Shown piece after piece: positions 8,837 to 16,842 of a stretch of 64,000 nt of DNA. The number at the start of each line of letters is the position of its first letter. Position 1 is the first letter of the stretch. The notes beneath the pieces were generated by a model, which was not told the DNA's origin, ran no database searches, and saw only the letters and a list, made by a program, of their open reading frames with translations. The position numbers were made by a program, and so were the translations under genes. The DNA comes from Miltoncostaea sp963823515 (GTDB lineage: Bacteria; Actinomycetota; Thermoleophilia; Miltoncostaeales; Miltoncostaeaceae), in the NCBI GenBank assembly GCA_963823515.1, contig CAWGMB010000019.1:496001-560000 (forward strand), in the 5' to 3' direction.

Positions 8837-9908
8837 TCACGAGAGCTCTGCCGCCACGGCGTCGGCGATGCGCTCCGACGCCTCCCCGTCACCGTAGTAG
8901 TGGGGCCTCTCGGCGGGCATCGATACATCGGCCAGGGCGTCGCGGACCTTAGCGGCATCCATGCCGACCAGCCGGTTGAAGCCGCCCTGCACCGTCTCGA
9001 CCCACTCGGTCGTGTCGCGCAGGGTGATGCACGGGATGCCGTGGAAGTAGGCCTCCTTCTGGACCCCGCCCGAATCGGTCACCACGGCGCGCGCCCCGAT
9101 GAGCAGGGCGGTGAAGTCGAGGTAGCCCACCGGGGGCGAGAGCCGCAGCGCCGGGTGGCCCCGCCAGCCGGTCCCAGAGCCCGGCGGATGCGAGGCGGTG
9201 GCGGGTGCGCGGATGCACCGGGAAGATCGCCGGCTCCTCGATGGCCTCCAGCACCCCCACGAGGCTCGCCAGCGCCTCGGGGGTGTCGGTGGCGGCAGCC
9301 CGGTGGACCGTCACCAGCAGGTAGCCCCCGGGCTCGAGGCCCAGGGCGCGCGGCCCCGGCCGTGCGGCCGCGGCGGGGGCGAACATCCGGCTGGCGTCCA
9401 GCATCACGTCGCCCACCTTGTGGACGCCGGTCGTGACGCCCTCGCGTGCGAGGTTGGCGACCGCGGTGTCGGTGGGGCACATCAGGAGCGCCGACAGATG
9501 GTCGGTGACCACCCGGTTCTGCTCCTCGGGCATCGAGCGGTCGAAGGAGCGCAGCCCGGCCTCGACGTGGCCGATCCGAATGCCCATCTTGGCCGCGGCG
9601 AGCGCGCCGGCCAGCGTCGTGGTGGTGTCGCCGTAGACCAGCACCATGTCGGGCGCCTCGTCGGCGAGGAGCGGCTCGAGGCGCTGCAGCATCACGGCGA
9701 GCTGGGTGACCGGGCTGCCCGACCCCACCTCGAGGGCGTGATCGGGCTGGGGCACGCCGAGCTCGTCGAAGAAGAGATCGGCGAGCTCCTGGTCGTAGTG
9801 CTGCCCGCTGTGCACGAGTACCTCGGTGACCCGGCGGCGCAGCGCGCGGCTGAGGGGGGCGGCCTTCACGAATTGCGGCCGGTTCCCCACGATCGAGACG
9901 ATCTTCAA
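8837..9908 (-). CDS. UDP-GlcNAc 2-epimerase family protein (WecB/WbpI-like), one frameshift
   Basis: Starts at a TTG (9908) giving KIVSIVGNRPQFVKAAPL, the family N-terminus; the TTG overlaps the ccdA stop. Conserved elements are GQHYDQELADLFFDEL, GDTTTTLAGALAA, HVEAGLRSFD, PEEQNR, and in the last 90 residues TDSGGVQKEAYFHG. The frame changes near 9160-9163, where one extra C (plus strand) in a run of four separates RLAG from HPALRLSPPVGYLDF. About 356 residues once joined, normal for the family. WbpI, which epimerises UDP-diacetamido-glucuronate, belongs to this family, and the WbpA/B/D-like genes 3-6 kb away make that role as likely as UDP-GlcNAc epimerisation. Confidence 0.85.
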
Positions 9909-10621
9909 ATTCCGCTGAACCCCACTCCCGCGAGCCGCTGGGTGATGACCTCGAACCGTCCCGTGGCCACCAGGACGCCGATCATGATGAAGACCGCCGC
10001 GGCCGTCGCGTTGACGACGCGCCAGCGATCGCGCATCCAGCGGAAGGCCGTCATCGTCCGGGTGATGAACAGCCCCGACAGCAGGAACGGTATCCCGAGG
10101 CCCAGCGAGTAGGTGAACAGCAGGCTCGCCCCGAGCCCCGGGGAGCCGGTCGGGGCCGCGTAGCTGAGGATGCTCCCGAGGATCGGTCCGATGCACGGGG
10201 TCCACCCGACGGCGAAAGCCGCCCCCACGAAGGCGGCACCTGCCAGCGTCGTGGGCCGGCGGGCCATCGCGAGCCGTCGCTCGCTCTGCATCAGCCCGAA
10301 CTGCGGCAGGGCGACCATGGCGATGCCCATCACGATCAGCAGGATGCCGGCGGCCAGGTTGAGGAAGTCCTGGTGCTCGGTGAGCGAGTACCCGATCAGG
10401 CCCGCGCTGGCGCCGTAGGCCGTGAACATCAGCGAGAACCCCGCGACGAACGCGATGGTCGGAACCATCACGTCGCGGGTGCGGGTCCCCAGCTCGTCGA
10501 ACGAGACCCCCGAGATGAACGAGAGATAGCCCGGCACGACCGCGAGCACGCACGGCGAGGCGAACGAGACGAAGCCCGCGGCGAACGCGACCGGATAGCT
10601 GAGCGCCGAGATGTCCTGCAT
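9905..10621 (-). CDS. ccdA: CcdA-type thiol:disulfide transporter of cytochrome c biogenesis
   Basis: A 238-residue protein with six hydrophobic helices, the size of CcdA (membrane core of DsbD). The redox cysteines are in SFASPCVLAVVPGYL (residue about 24) and VGWTPCIGPILG (about residue 143), the usual paired P-C motifs. CcdA moves electrons across the membrane to reduce apocytochrome c, fitting the haem c domain of QcrC encoded at 40.4 kb. A TACCAT element 7 nt before the ATG suggests a leaderless message, and the wecB-like gene follows with overlapping stop/start. Confidence 0.9.
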   Translation of the reverse strand: MQDISALSYPVAFAAGFVSFASPCVLAVVPGYLSFISGVSFDELGTRTRDVMVPTIAFVAGFSLMFTAYGASAGLIGYSLTEHQDFLNLAAGILLIVMGIAMVALPQFGLMQSERRLAMARRPTTLAGAAFVGAAFAVGWTPCIGPILGSILSYAAPTGSPGLGASLLFTYSLGLGIPFLLSGLFITRTMTAFRWMRDRWRVVNATAAAVFIMIGVLVATGRFEVITQRLAGVGFSGI

Positions 10622-10628
10622 CGAGCCG

Positions 10629-10634
10629 ATGGTA
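10629..10634 (-). promoter_or_regulatory. -10 element TACCAT, probable leaderless promoter of ccdA
   Basis: TACCAT ends 7 nt before the ATG at 10621, leaving no room for a Shine-Dalgarno site. Confidence 0.5.
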
Positions 10635-10685
10635 GCCCCCGTGGCGCCACGACCGTCACCGTTTCGCGACCCCCCTCGTCCCCGC

Positions 10686-11771
10686 TCAGCCCGTGACGGC
10701 CACCGTCCGGCGCCGCATGGGCGCCGCTGTGATGCGGAAGCACGTGCGGGCGCGGGCGCCCTTCGCCCCCCTCGCGCCCACGGTCACCCGGTTGCACCGG
10801 CCGCCGCGCACCGTCTTCGCGGCGCGCACCCGGATGTAGAGCGTGCGCGAGTGGCCCGCGCGCACACGCGCCACGCGCCAGGTCGGCCTCCCCGCCACCA
10901 AGCGCGCGCCGGGGCTCCCGGCGCGGATCAGGGAGAACCCCGCGGGCAGGAGGTCGATCACGCGGATCCTCGACGCCGTGGCGCCGCCGTGGTTGGCGAT
11001 GCGGATGCGGAAGCGGGCCGTCCCGCCGGCGCGCACGGTGGCCGGTCCGCGCTTGGTCACCCGCAGCCGCGGCGCGGGCTTGGGCGCGCCGGAGGGGACG
11101 ACCGCCGGCGCGGCCGGCGGCGCCGGCGTGACGACGGGCGCGGCCGGGGGGGCGGGCGGCGGGGGTGTGACCGGCGGCACGACCACCGGCGTCTCCGGCT
11201 GCGGTGGCGGCGGCGGAGTGACCGGCGGCTTCTCGACCGGAGGCGTCTCGACCGGAGGCGTCTTGACCGGAGGCGTCTTGACCGGAGGCGTCTTGACCGG
11301 AGGCGTCTTGACCGGAGGCGTCTTGACCGGAGGCGTCTTGACCGGCGGGCTCTTGACCGGAGGCGTCTTGACCGGAGGCGTCTTGACCGGCGGGCTCTTG
11401 ACGGGGCGGTCCCTGTGCCGCGGCGCCTTCACCGGCGGCGCCTTCGCGATCGCCGGATCCGGATCGACTGCCGGCGTATCGGCGACGGGGGGCGGCGCGG
11501 GCTCACCGACCTCCTCCGTCACGGGCTCTGTGACCAGGGCCAGGACCGGCTCCCCGGGGATCTCCTCGATCGCGGGGGCGACGGCGGCCACCGGTGGCGC
11601 CTCGGCGGGCGGGTCCTGCGGAACGACCGCCGCGGCCTGGGCGGGGGGGCCGGGCGGTGGGCCGTGCCCCAGCGCGGCCGCCGGCAGCGCGACGGCCACC
11701 GCGAGGGCCGCCGCGAGGGCGGTCACGGTCCGGCGTAGCCCGGAGGGCCATGTCAGGAGGGGGGCGTCCAT
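10686..11771 (-). CDS. secreted proline-rich repeat protein with a DUF11-like domain
   Basis: 361 residues. A signal peptide (residues about 13-36, VTALAAALAVAVALPAAALG) is followed by a proline/alanine/glutamate-rich stretch, twelve K-x-P-P-V pentapeptide repeats (about residues 125-184), a second P/V/T-rich linker, and a C-terminal beta domain (residues 230-345) with the pattern VRAGGTARFRIRIANHG and RVIDLLPAGFSLI of DUF11/CARDB-like modules found in wall-attached proteins. Two Cys in the last domain (GGRCN, ARTCF) could pair. No LPxTG or membrane anchor is seen. Probably a wall-spanning stalk plus a display domain. Confidence 0.75.
   Translation of the reverse strand: MDAPLLTWPSGLRRTVTALAAALAVAVALPAAALGHGPPPGPPAQAAAVVPQDPPAEAPPVAAVAPAIEEIPGEPVLALVTEPVTEEVGEPAPPPVADTPAVDPDPAIAKAPPVKAPRHRDRPVKSPPVKTPPVKTPPVKSPPVKTPPVKTPPVKTPPVKTPPVKTPPVKTPPVETPPVEKPPVTPPPPPQPETPVVVPPVTPPPPAPPAAPVVTPAPPAAPAVVPSGAPKPAPRLRVTKRGPATVRAGGTARFRIRIANHGGATASRIRVIDLLPAGFSLIRAGSPGARLVAGRPTWRVARVRAGHSRTLYIRVRAAKTVRGGRCNRVTVGARGAKGARARTCFRITAAPMRRRTVAVTG
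11221..11400. repeat. twelve 15-bp tandem repeats encoding K(T/S)PPV
   Basis: The unit accggaggcgtcttg or a one- to three-base variant runs twelve times without interruption. Variants (accggcgggctcttg twice, accggaggcgtctcg and accggcggcttctcg once each) show the array is old enough to have diverged, while seven or more units remain identical. It encodes a polyproline-type rod on the minus strand. Confidence 0.95.
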
Positions 11772-11934
11772 CGAGAACCTGCGCGGAGGAGAAATGTGCC
11801 AAAAGCTGCAGAGCGGACCCTACGTCGTCTCCGTCCCCAAAAGCAACAGAGTCTCCACTTATCACCCCTCCACCGCCTCGCCCGAGGCGCCCCGCCATCG
11901 ACCGCCCGCGCCTGCCGGGCGCGCTCCATCGGGC

Positions 11935-11940
11935 TAGTGT
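11935..11940 (+). promoter_or_regulatory. -10 element TAGTGT upstream of the aldolase gene
   Basis: TAGTGT lies 40 nt before the GTG at 11981, so this message should have a short leader; GAGGAG at 11969-11974 then serves as ribosome binding site. The 209-bp divergent interval 11772-11980 holds this site and otherwise no gene that I can see. Confidence 0.4.
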
Positions 11941-11980
11941 TCAGGGCCTGAAGGGGATCACACGAGACGAGGAGATCACC

Positions 11981-13057
11981 GTGGCGACGACGGCAGGCAC
12001 GTCCCTTGAGCAGCTGCTCGGAGACGAGGCGGAGAGCCTCCTCACGCACCGCTGCACGACCATCCCGGCAGAGCGGCTCACCATCCCGGGCCCGACCTGG
12101 GTCAACGACGTCATCGCCGGCTCGGACCGCCCGGCGCCGGTCCTGCGCTCACTGCAGTCGATCTTCGACCACGGCCGACTCGGTGGCACCGGCTATGTCT
12201 CGATCCTCCCCGTCGACCAGGGCATCGAGCACTCGGCCGGGGCGTCCTTCGCGCCGAACCCCGACTTCTTCGACCCGATGAAGATCATCGAGCTGGCGAT
12301 CGAGGGCGGCTGCAACGCGGTCGCGACCACGCTCGGGGCCCTCGGCCTCGCGTCGCGGCGGTTCGCCCACCGGATCCCGTTCCTGCTCAAGATCAACCAC
12401 AACGAGTTCCTGTCGTACCCCAACGGCTTCGACCAGATCATGTTCGCGTCGGTGAAGCAGGCGCGCGACCTCGGCGCCGTCGCCGTGGGCGCGACGATCT
12501 ACTTCGGCTCGGCCGAGTCCAAGCGCCAAATCGTCGAGGTGTCGCAGGCCTTCGCCGCCGCGCACGAGCTCGGCCTGGCCACGGTGCTGTGGTGCTACAT
12601 GCGCAACTCCGCCTTCAGCCCGAAGGACGGCGGGCCCGACTACCACGTCGCCGCCGACCTCACGAGCCAGGCGAACCACCTCGGCGTCACGATCGAGGCC
12701 GACATCATCAAGCAGAAGCTCCCCGAGACCGCGGCGCCCGGCTTCGCCGACCTGAAGTTCGGCAAGACGAGCCCGAAGGTCTACTCGGAGCTGATGAGCG
12801 ACCACCCGATCGACATGACCCGGTACCAGATCGCCAACTGCTACATGGGCCGGATCCCGCTCATCAACTCCGGCGGCGCCTCGTCGGGCGAGAGCGATCT
12901 CGCCGAGGCCGTGCGCACCGCCGTCATCAACAAGCGCGCCGGCGGCGCAGGCCTGATCTCCGGCCGCAAGGCCTTCCAGCGGCCGATGGCCGAGGGCGCG
13001 GCGCTGCTGAACGCCATCCAGGACGTCTACCTCGACGACGGGGTCACGATCGCCTGA
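11981..13057 (+). CDS. class I fructose-bisphosphate aldolase (FbaB/DhnA type)
   Basis: A 358-residue TIM-barrel aldolase. Diagnostic segments are SILPVDQGIEHSAG (residues 75-88), the KINHNEFLSYPN strand with a Lys, GATIYFGSAESKRQ, and the C-terminal INSGGASSGESDL phosphate-binding and AGLISGRKAFQRP motifs; the length fits the long bacterial DhnA-type enzymes. It cleaves or forms fructose-1,6-bisphosphate through a Schiff base in glycolysis/gluconeogenesis. The GTG is chosen because GAGGAG ends 7 nt upstream. The DUF6159 gene follows after 10 nt, so both are probably one transcript ended by the hairpin at 13931. Confidence 0.92.
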   Translation: MATTAGTSLEQLLGDEAESLLTHRCTTIPAERLTIPGPTWVNDVIAGSDRPAPVLRSLQSIFDHGRLGGTGYVSILPVDQGIEHSAGASFAPNPDFFDPMKIIELAIEGGCNAVATTLGALGLASRRFAHRIPFLLKINHNEFLSYPNGFDQIMFASVKQARDLGAVAVGATIYFGSAESKRQIVEVSQAFAAAHELGLATVLWCYMRNSAFSPKDGGPDYHVAADLTSQANHLGVTIEADIIKQKLPETAAPGFADLKFGKTSPKVYSELMSDHPIDMTRYQIANCYMGRIPLINSGGASSGESDLAEAVRTAVINKRAGGAGLISGRKAFQRPMAEGAALLNAIQDVYLDDGVTIA

Positions 13058-13067
13058 TGGTGAGCTG

Positions 13068-13901
13068 ATGGAGCGCATCCGCCGGGGTTGGTCGCTGACG
13101 AAGCAGAGCTGGGCCGTCCTGCGGTCCGACCGCTCGCTGGCGGCCTTCCCCGTGCTGGGTGGGCTCGCGACGATCCTCCTCGCCGCGGCGTTCGGTCTCC
13201 CCTCCGCGCTGCTCTTCCAGGACGAGTCGAACGTCCTCGGCACGATCCTCGCGGCCGTGGGGATCTACCTCGTGACGTTCGCGGGCGTGTTCTTCAACGT
13301 CGCGCTCGCGGGCGCGGCGGCGCAGGTGCTCGACGGACGGGACGCCACCGTGGCGAGCGGCGTCGCGGTGGCGCGGCGCAACGTCGCGGCCGTCTCAGGG
13401 TGGGCCGCGATGGTCGCGAGCGTGAACATCGTCATCCGCGCCCTTCAGGAGAGGGCCGGCCCCCTCGGCGACGTGCTGCTCGGCGGCCTCGCGGTCGCGT
13501 GGGGCCTGGTGACCTTCCTCGCGGTGCCGGTCATCGCCATCGAGGGTAGCGGCCCGATCGCGACCCTCAAGCGCTCGGCCGGGATCTTCCGCGACCGCTG
13601 GGGCGAGCAGGTGACAGGCCAGTTCTCCATCGGGGCGGTCGTGATGCTGGCGACGATCCTGCCCGTGGTGGTGCTGGTCGGCATCGGCGCCGCCATCGGA
13701 TCGACCGCGGTGCTCGCGGCCTGCATCGCGCTCGCAGTGATCGTGGTCCTGCTCGGCGCCGTCATCGGCACCGCCCTCTCGCAGATCTTCGCTGTCGCGC
13801 TCTACCGCTTCGCGGTCGGCGAGGGATCGACCGGGGCCTTCTCGGAGGCCGACCTCGCCGGGGCCGTGGCCCCGAAGGGCGGCTCGGCCGGCACGATCTG
13901 A
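13068..13901 (+). CDS. DUF6159 family membrane protein
   Basis: 277 residues with about six hydrophobic helices. The N-terminal RIRRGWSLTKQSWAVLRSDRSLAAFPVLGG is the hallmark of DUF6159 (a helix on the membrane surface leading into the first span). A conserved SAGIFRDRWGEQVTGQFSIG loop lies near residue 165-185 and a short charged tail follows. Role unknown. The start ATG is 10 nt past the aldolase stop. Confidence 0.8.
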   Translation: MERIRRGWSLTKQSWAVLRSDRSLAAFPVLGGLATILLAAAFGLPSALLFQDESNVLGTILAAVGIYLVTFAGVFFNVALAGAAAQVLDGRDATVASGVAVARRNVAAVSGWAAMVASVNIVIRALQERAGPLGDVLLGGLAVAWGLVTFLAVPVIAIEGSGPIATLKRSAGIFRDRWGEQVTGQFSIGAVVMLATILPVVVLVGIGAAIGSTAVLAACIALAVIVVLLGAVIGTALSQIFAVALYRFAVGEGSTGAFSEADLAGAVAPKGGSAGTI

Positions 13902-13930
13902 GCCGCGCTCTCGGGCCGCCCCCAGAGGTC

Positions 13931-13961
13931 ATGGGGCGCCGGATCCGTGCCGGCGCCCCAT
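13931..13961. terminator. hairpin terminator between convergent genes
   Basis: A perfect 12-bp stem atggggcgccgg with a 7-nt loop, 30 nt past the DUF6159 stop and 5 nt past the stop of the convergent small DUF1059-like gene, so it can serve both. Confidence 0.75.
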
Positions 13962-13965
13962 ACGT

Positions 13966-14124
13966 CTAGCCCTCCTCGATCCACCCCTTCAGATCCTCTC
14001 GGGACACCTTGCCGACCAGGTCGGGGTGATCGGTCCGCATGTGCTCCTGGATCAGGTCGATCACGTCCTCGTCGGCCGCAGCCCGCGCCACGTAGCCGCA
14101 CTCGCAGTTGATGATCTTCGCCAC
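13966..14124 (-). CDS. DUF1059 family small protein, 52 aa
   Basis: Begins VAKIINCECGYVARA and continues to an EHMRTDHPDLVGKVSREDL segment, the pattern of DUF1059 proteins: a CxCG N-terminal metal-binding-like knuckle and an H-x3-H helix (EHMRTDH). GTG start at 14124 with AGAAGA 6 nt upstream. The stop is TAG at 13966. Function unknown; such proteins often accompany small-molecule methyltransferases or stress genes, and here the methyltransferase lies just upstream on the same strand (9 nt). Confidence 0.8.
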   Translation of the reverse strand: MAKIINCECGYVARAAADEDVIDLIQEHMRTDHPDLVGKVSREDLKGWIEEG

Positions 14125-14133
14125 GACGTTCTT

Positions 14134-14997
14134 CTATCGCGTGCCTGCGACGACGACAAGCTCGCACTCGCCGACGAAGCCGTCAGGTCCCTCGAATCGG
14201 CTCAGCTCGCGCTCTATCTCGGACCATGCGTCCCGGCGGGCGGCCTCGTCGAGCCCCGCGAGCATCTGATGCAGGGCGCCGAACGACTCCCGCTCGAAGC
14301 GCACGCACTCGGCGGCGCTCGGCAGCCTCAGCGGCGCCGTGACCACCCTGGCCTCCACGTCGCGGAAGCCCGCCTCGCGCAGGGCCGCGGCGAGGATGTC
14401 CTCGCCGCCGAGGCTGAAGGGCCCGGGCTGGCCCGGGGCCGGTGGCGGCAGCTCCGCGCGGCGACGGATGATGGAGACCGGGATCGAGAAGAACCCGTTG
14501 CGGTCCGGGGTCGAGTAGACGATCGCCGCCGCCCTCCCGCCGGGCCTGAGGGCGCGGCGCATCCCGGCGAGCGCCGTCTGCTGGTCGGGCAGGTAGATGA
14601 GCCCGACCCGGGAGATGACCGCGTCGTACGTCTGCGGCTCGACCGCGATCTGCTCGCCGTCCATGACGCGGGTGACGACGTTCTGGAGGCCGGCATCGGC
14701 CGCCGCCCGCCCGGCGTGGCGCAGGATCGCCGGGGAGATGTCGGTGGCGAGCACGGCTCCGTCGGCACCCGCCCGCCGAGCGGCGGCCAGGGTCTGGCCG
14801 CCGGCGCCGGCGCCGACGTCGAGGACCCGGCTTCCGGCAGCCACGCCCGCCATGTCGAGCATCAGCTCCGTCGCCGGGCCCAGCCACGCCTCGAGGGTGG
14901 ACCCCCAGGCGTGCCAGCTGTCGGCGGCCGTCTCCCACTGCTCCCTCGTCGTGCTCTTGTAGGCGGCGGGATCGAACGCTCGCGGAATGGTCGTCAT
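14134..14997 (-). CDS. class I SAM-dependent methyltransferase
   Basis: 287 residues. Motif I is VLDVGAGAGGQTLAAARRAG (about residues 58-78), the acidic end of strand 2 is ATDISPAIL, motif II is YDAVISRVGLIYLPD and motif III RALRPGGRAAAIVYSTP. The C-terminal cap differs from UbiE and resembles small-molecule methyltransferases of unknown acceptor. ATG at 14997. It is transcribed away from the BTAD regulator with a 47-bp shared intergenic region, suggesting the regulator controls it. Confidence 0.85.
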   Translation of the reverse strand: MTTIPRAFDPAAYKSTTREQWETAADSWHAWGSTLEAWLGPATELMLDMAGVAAGSRVLDVGAGAGGQTLAAARRAGADGAVLATDISPAILRHAGRAAADAGLQNVVTRVMDGEQIAVEPQTYDAVISRVGLIYLPDQQTALAGMRRALRPGGRAAAIVYSTPDRNGFFSIPVSIIRRRAELPPPAPGQPGPFSLGGEDILAAALREAGFRDVEARVVTAPLRLPSAAECVRFERESFGALHQMLAGLDEAARRDAWSEIERELSRFEGPDGFVGECELVVVAGTR

Positions 14998-15044
14998 CGT
15001 CGATGCTCCCTGTTGGTGTGTGTGTCGATCGGGGCGGTGACACG

Positions 15045-15836
15045 ATGAGCGCCGTCGCTTGGTCCGAGGCTGGGAGAACATTGGAGCCGCGCCCCGATAC
15101 GCGCATCCAGCTGTGCGGCCCGCTCGTGGTGGAGTGGCGGGGGGAGCGGCGGGAGGCGGAGCTGCCCGGACGCCAGGGGCGGCTGCTGTTCGCCTTCCTC
15201 GTCCTGAACCGGAGCCGGGTGGTGACCAGGGATGCGCTCGTGGAGGCGGTCTGGCCGACGGCCGCACCACCGGCGGCCGAGTCCGCCCTTGCGGCCCTCC
15301 TCTCGAAGCTGCGCAAGCTCCTCGGCGCTGAGCACCTCTCCGGCCGGAGCGAACTGCGGATACTCCTGCCCGAGGACGCGGGGGTCGATCTCGAGACGGC
15401 CCGCGAGGCCATCCACCACGCGGAGTCGGCCCTTGCGGCCGAGGACTGGCCGCGCGCGTGGCCGGCGGCCCAGACGGCGCTCTTCACGGCCTGCCGGGGC
15501 TTCCTCCCCGCGGAGGAGGCCGGCTGGATCGAGGAGTGCCGACGCGACGTGGACGCCCTCCACCTGCGGGCCCTCGAGGCCTACGGACGGGCGTGCCTCG
15601 GAATCGGCGGAGCCGAGCACGCCGCCGCCATCAGGGTCGGCAGGGATCTGGTGCGACGCGCTCCGCTCCGCGAGAGCGGCCACCTGCTCGTGATCGAGGC
15701 TCTGGCCGCCTCCGGCAACCGTGCCGAGGCCCTCGTGGCCTACGAGTCGCTGCGCCTGCGCCTGCGGGAGGAGCTGGGAGTGTCACCCGGAGCCGAGCTA
15801 CAGGATGTGCACGCCCGGCTGCTGCGCGCCGGCTGA
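15045..15836 (+). CDS. BTAD-domain transcriptional regulator (SARP-like, stand-alone)
   Basis: 263 residues. An OmpR-type winged helix occupies residues about 20-110 (LCGPLVVEWRGERREAELPGRQGR, then DALVEAVWPTAAPPAAESAL and LSKLRKLLG), followed by the all-helical bacterial transcriptional activation domain ending in LRLRLREELGVSPGAELQDVHARLL. There is no ATPase or TPR extension, so it is the small SARP type. Such proteins usually activate adjacent biosynthetic genes; here the nearest target is the divergent methyltransferase. Confidence 0.85.
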   Translation: MSAVAWSEAGRTLEPRPDTRIQLCGPLVVEWRGERREAELPGRQGRLLFAFLVLNRSRVVTRDALVEAVWPTAAPPAAESALAALLSKLRKLLGAEHLSGRSELRILLPEDAGVDLETAREAIHHAESALAAEDWPRAWPAAQTALFTACRGFLPAEEAGWIEECRRDVDALHLRALEAYGRACLGIGGAEHAAAIRVGRDLVRRAPLRESGHLLVIEALAASGNRAEALVAYESLRLRLREELGVSPGAELQDVHARLLRAG

Positions 15837-15933
15837 GCCCCCGGCTCACCAAGCTCCCGCCAAACGCCCGCCAAGGGCGTGGCTGCACGATCCGGGCACC
15901 GCAGTGATCGGTACCCGACCAAGGAGCACGGCC

Positions 15934-16809
15934 ATGCAGCGCACACCCCCCCTCGACACGCCCACGAGCCCCCTCGTCGACGGCGATTGGTTGGAAGCGA
16001 ATCTGGGGCACCCGCGGCTACGTGTGCTCGACGCGCGCGGGCGCCATCCGAGCTCGGCGCTGCCGCATGCGAAGCGGGCCGAGTACGAATGGGCGCACGT
16101 TCCCGGCGCGGCGTTCGTGGACTGGACGCGCGACTTCGTACACCGGGACGACCCGGTGCCCTTCCAGCTCGCGGATCCCGAGGACTTCGCCCTCGATGCC
16201 GGCGCGCTGGGGATCGAGGGCGACGAGGTCGTCGTCAGCTACGACGACTACTACGGGATCCATGCCGCACGGGTCGCCTGGGCGCTCCGTTGCCACGGCG
16301 TCGATGCGAAGGTGCTCGACGGTGGCTGGCGGACGTGGTCGGAGGAGGGCCGTCCCCTCTCGGACTCGCCGACCGCCCCCGGCCGCGTGACCTTCCCGGT
16401 CCGCACGCCGACCTCGCTCAGGCTCACGCTCGACGACCTTCAGCGGGCACGAGAAGACGGCGCAGTGGTCGTCGACGCCCGCCCCCGCCACCTGTACATC
16501 GGGGAGCCCGGGGCGCCCGCCACCGGACACATCCCGGGCGCCCTCGCCCTCTCCTACCAGGAGCTCGTCGACGGGGCGACCGGCCTCTTCCAGAGCCCGG
16601 ACGCGATTCGCCGCCTCGCGATCTCCGCGGGCATCGACCCCGGTCGGCCGCCGTCATCGGTGATCACGACGTGCGGAATCGGCGTCTCGGCGACGGTGGC
16701 GATGATCGCGCTGGAGCTGGTCGGCCTGTCCGTTCGCGGTGTCTACGACGGCGCCTGGAGCGAGTGGAGCGCCAACCCGGCGCTCCCGGTCGCATACGGG
16801 GCCGGCTGA
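15934..16809 (+). CDS. thiosulfate/3-mercaptopyruvate sulfurtransferase (tandem rhodanese)
   Basis: 291 residues in two rhodanese domains. The inactive N-terminal domain has DWLEANLGHPRLRVLDAR and SYDDYYGIHAARVAWAL, with Asp in place of the nucleophile. The C-terminal domain has VVVDARPRHLYIG, GHIPGAL, and the catalytic loop TTCGIGVSAT where Cys would carry the persulfide. It transfers sulfane sulfur from thiosulfate or mercaptopyruvate to cyanide or thiols. AAGGAG at 15921-15926 fixes the ATG. Probably monocistronic. Confidence 0.9.
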   Translation: MQRTPPLDTPTSPLVDGDWLEANLGHPRLRVLDARGRHPSSALPHAKRAEYEWAHVPGAAFVDWTRDFVHRDDPVPFQLADPEDFALDAGALGIEGDEVVVSYDDYYGIHAARVAWALRCHGVDAKVLDGGWRTWSEEGRPLSDSPTAPGRVTFPVRTPTSLRLTLDDLQRAREDGAVVVDARPRHLYIGEPGAPATGHIPGALALSYQELVDGATGLFQSPDAIRRLAISAGIDPGRPPSSVITTCGIGVSATVAMIALELVGLSVRGVYDGAWSEWSANPALPVAYGAG

Positions 16810-16842
16810 GCGCGCCAGCGGGGGCGACGGGCCGGCGAGCCG

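Noticed and set aside
11221..11400. Tandem repeats as a possible CRISPR array
   Set aside because: Units are 15 bp and contiguous with no spacers, and they stay in frame inside a coding region.
10843..11937. Glycine/threonine-rich open frame (TGGVL repeats) on the plus strand
   Set aside because: It is the complement of the KTPPV repeat array; the minus strand has a signal peptide and a folded domain, the plus strand does not.
12149..13243. Long open frame antisense to the aldolase gene
   Set aside because: It is the GC-driven mirror of the aldolase frame; its translation is low-complexity Arg/Gly/Ala and the opposite strand has all family motifs.
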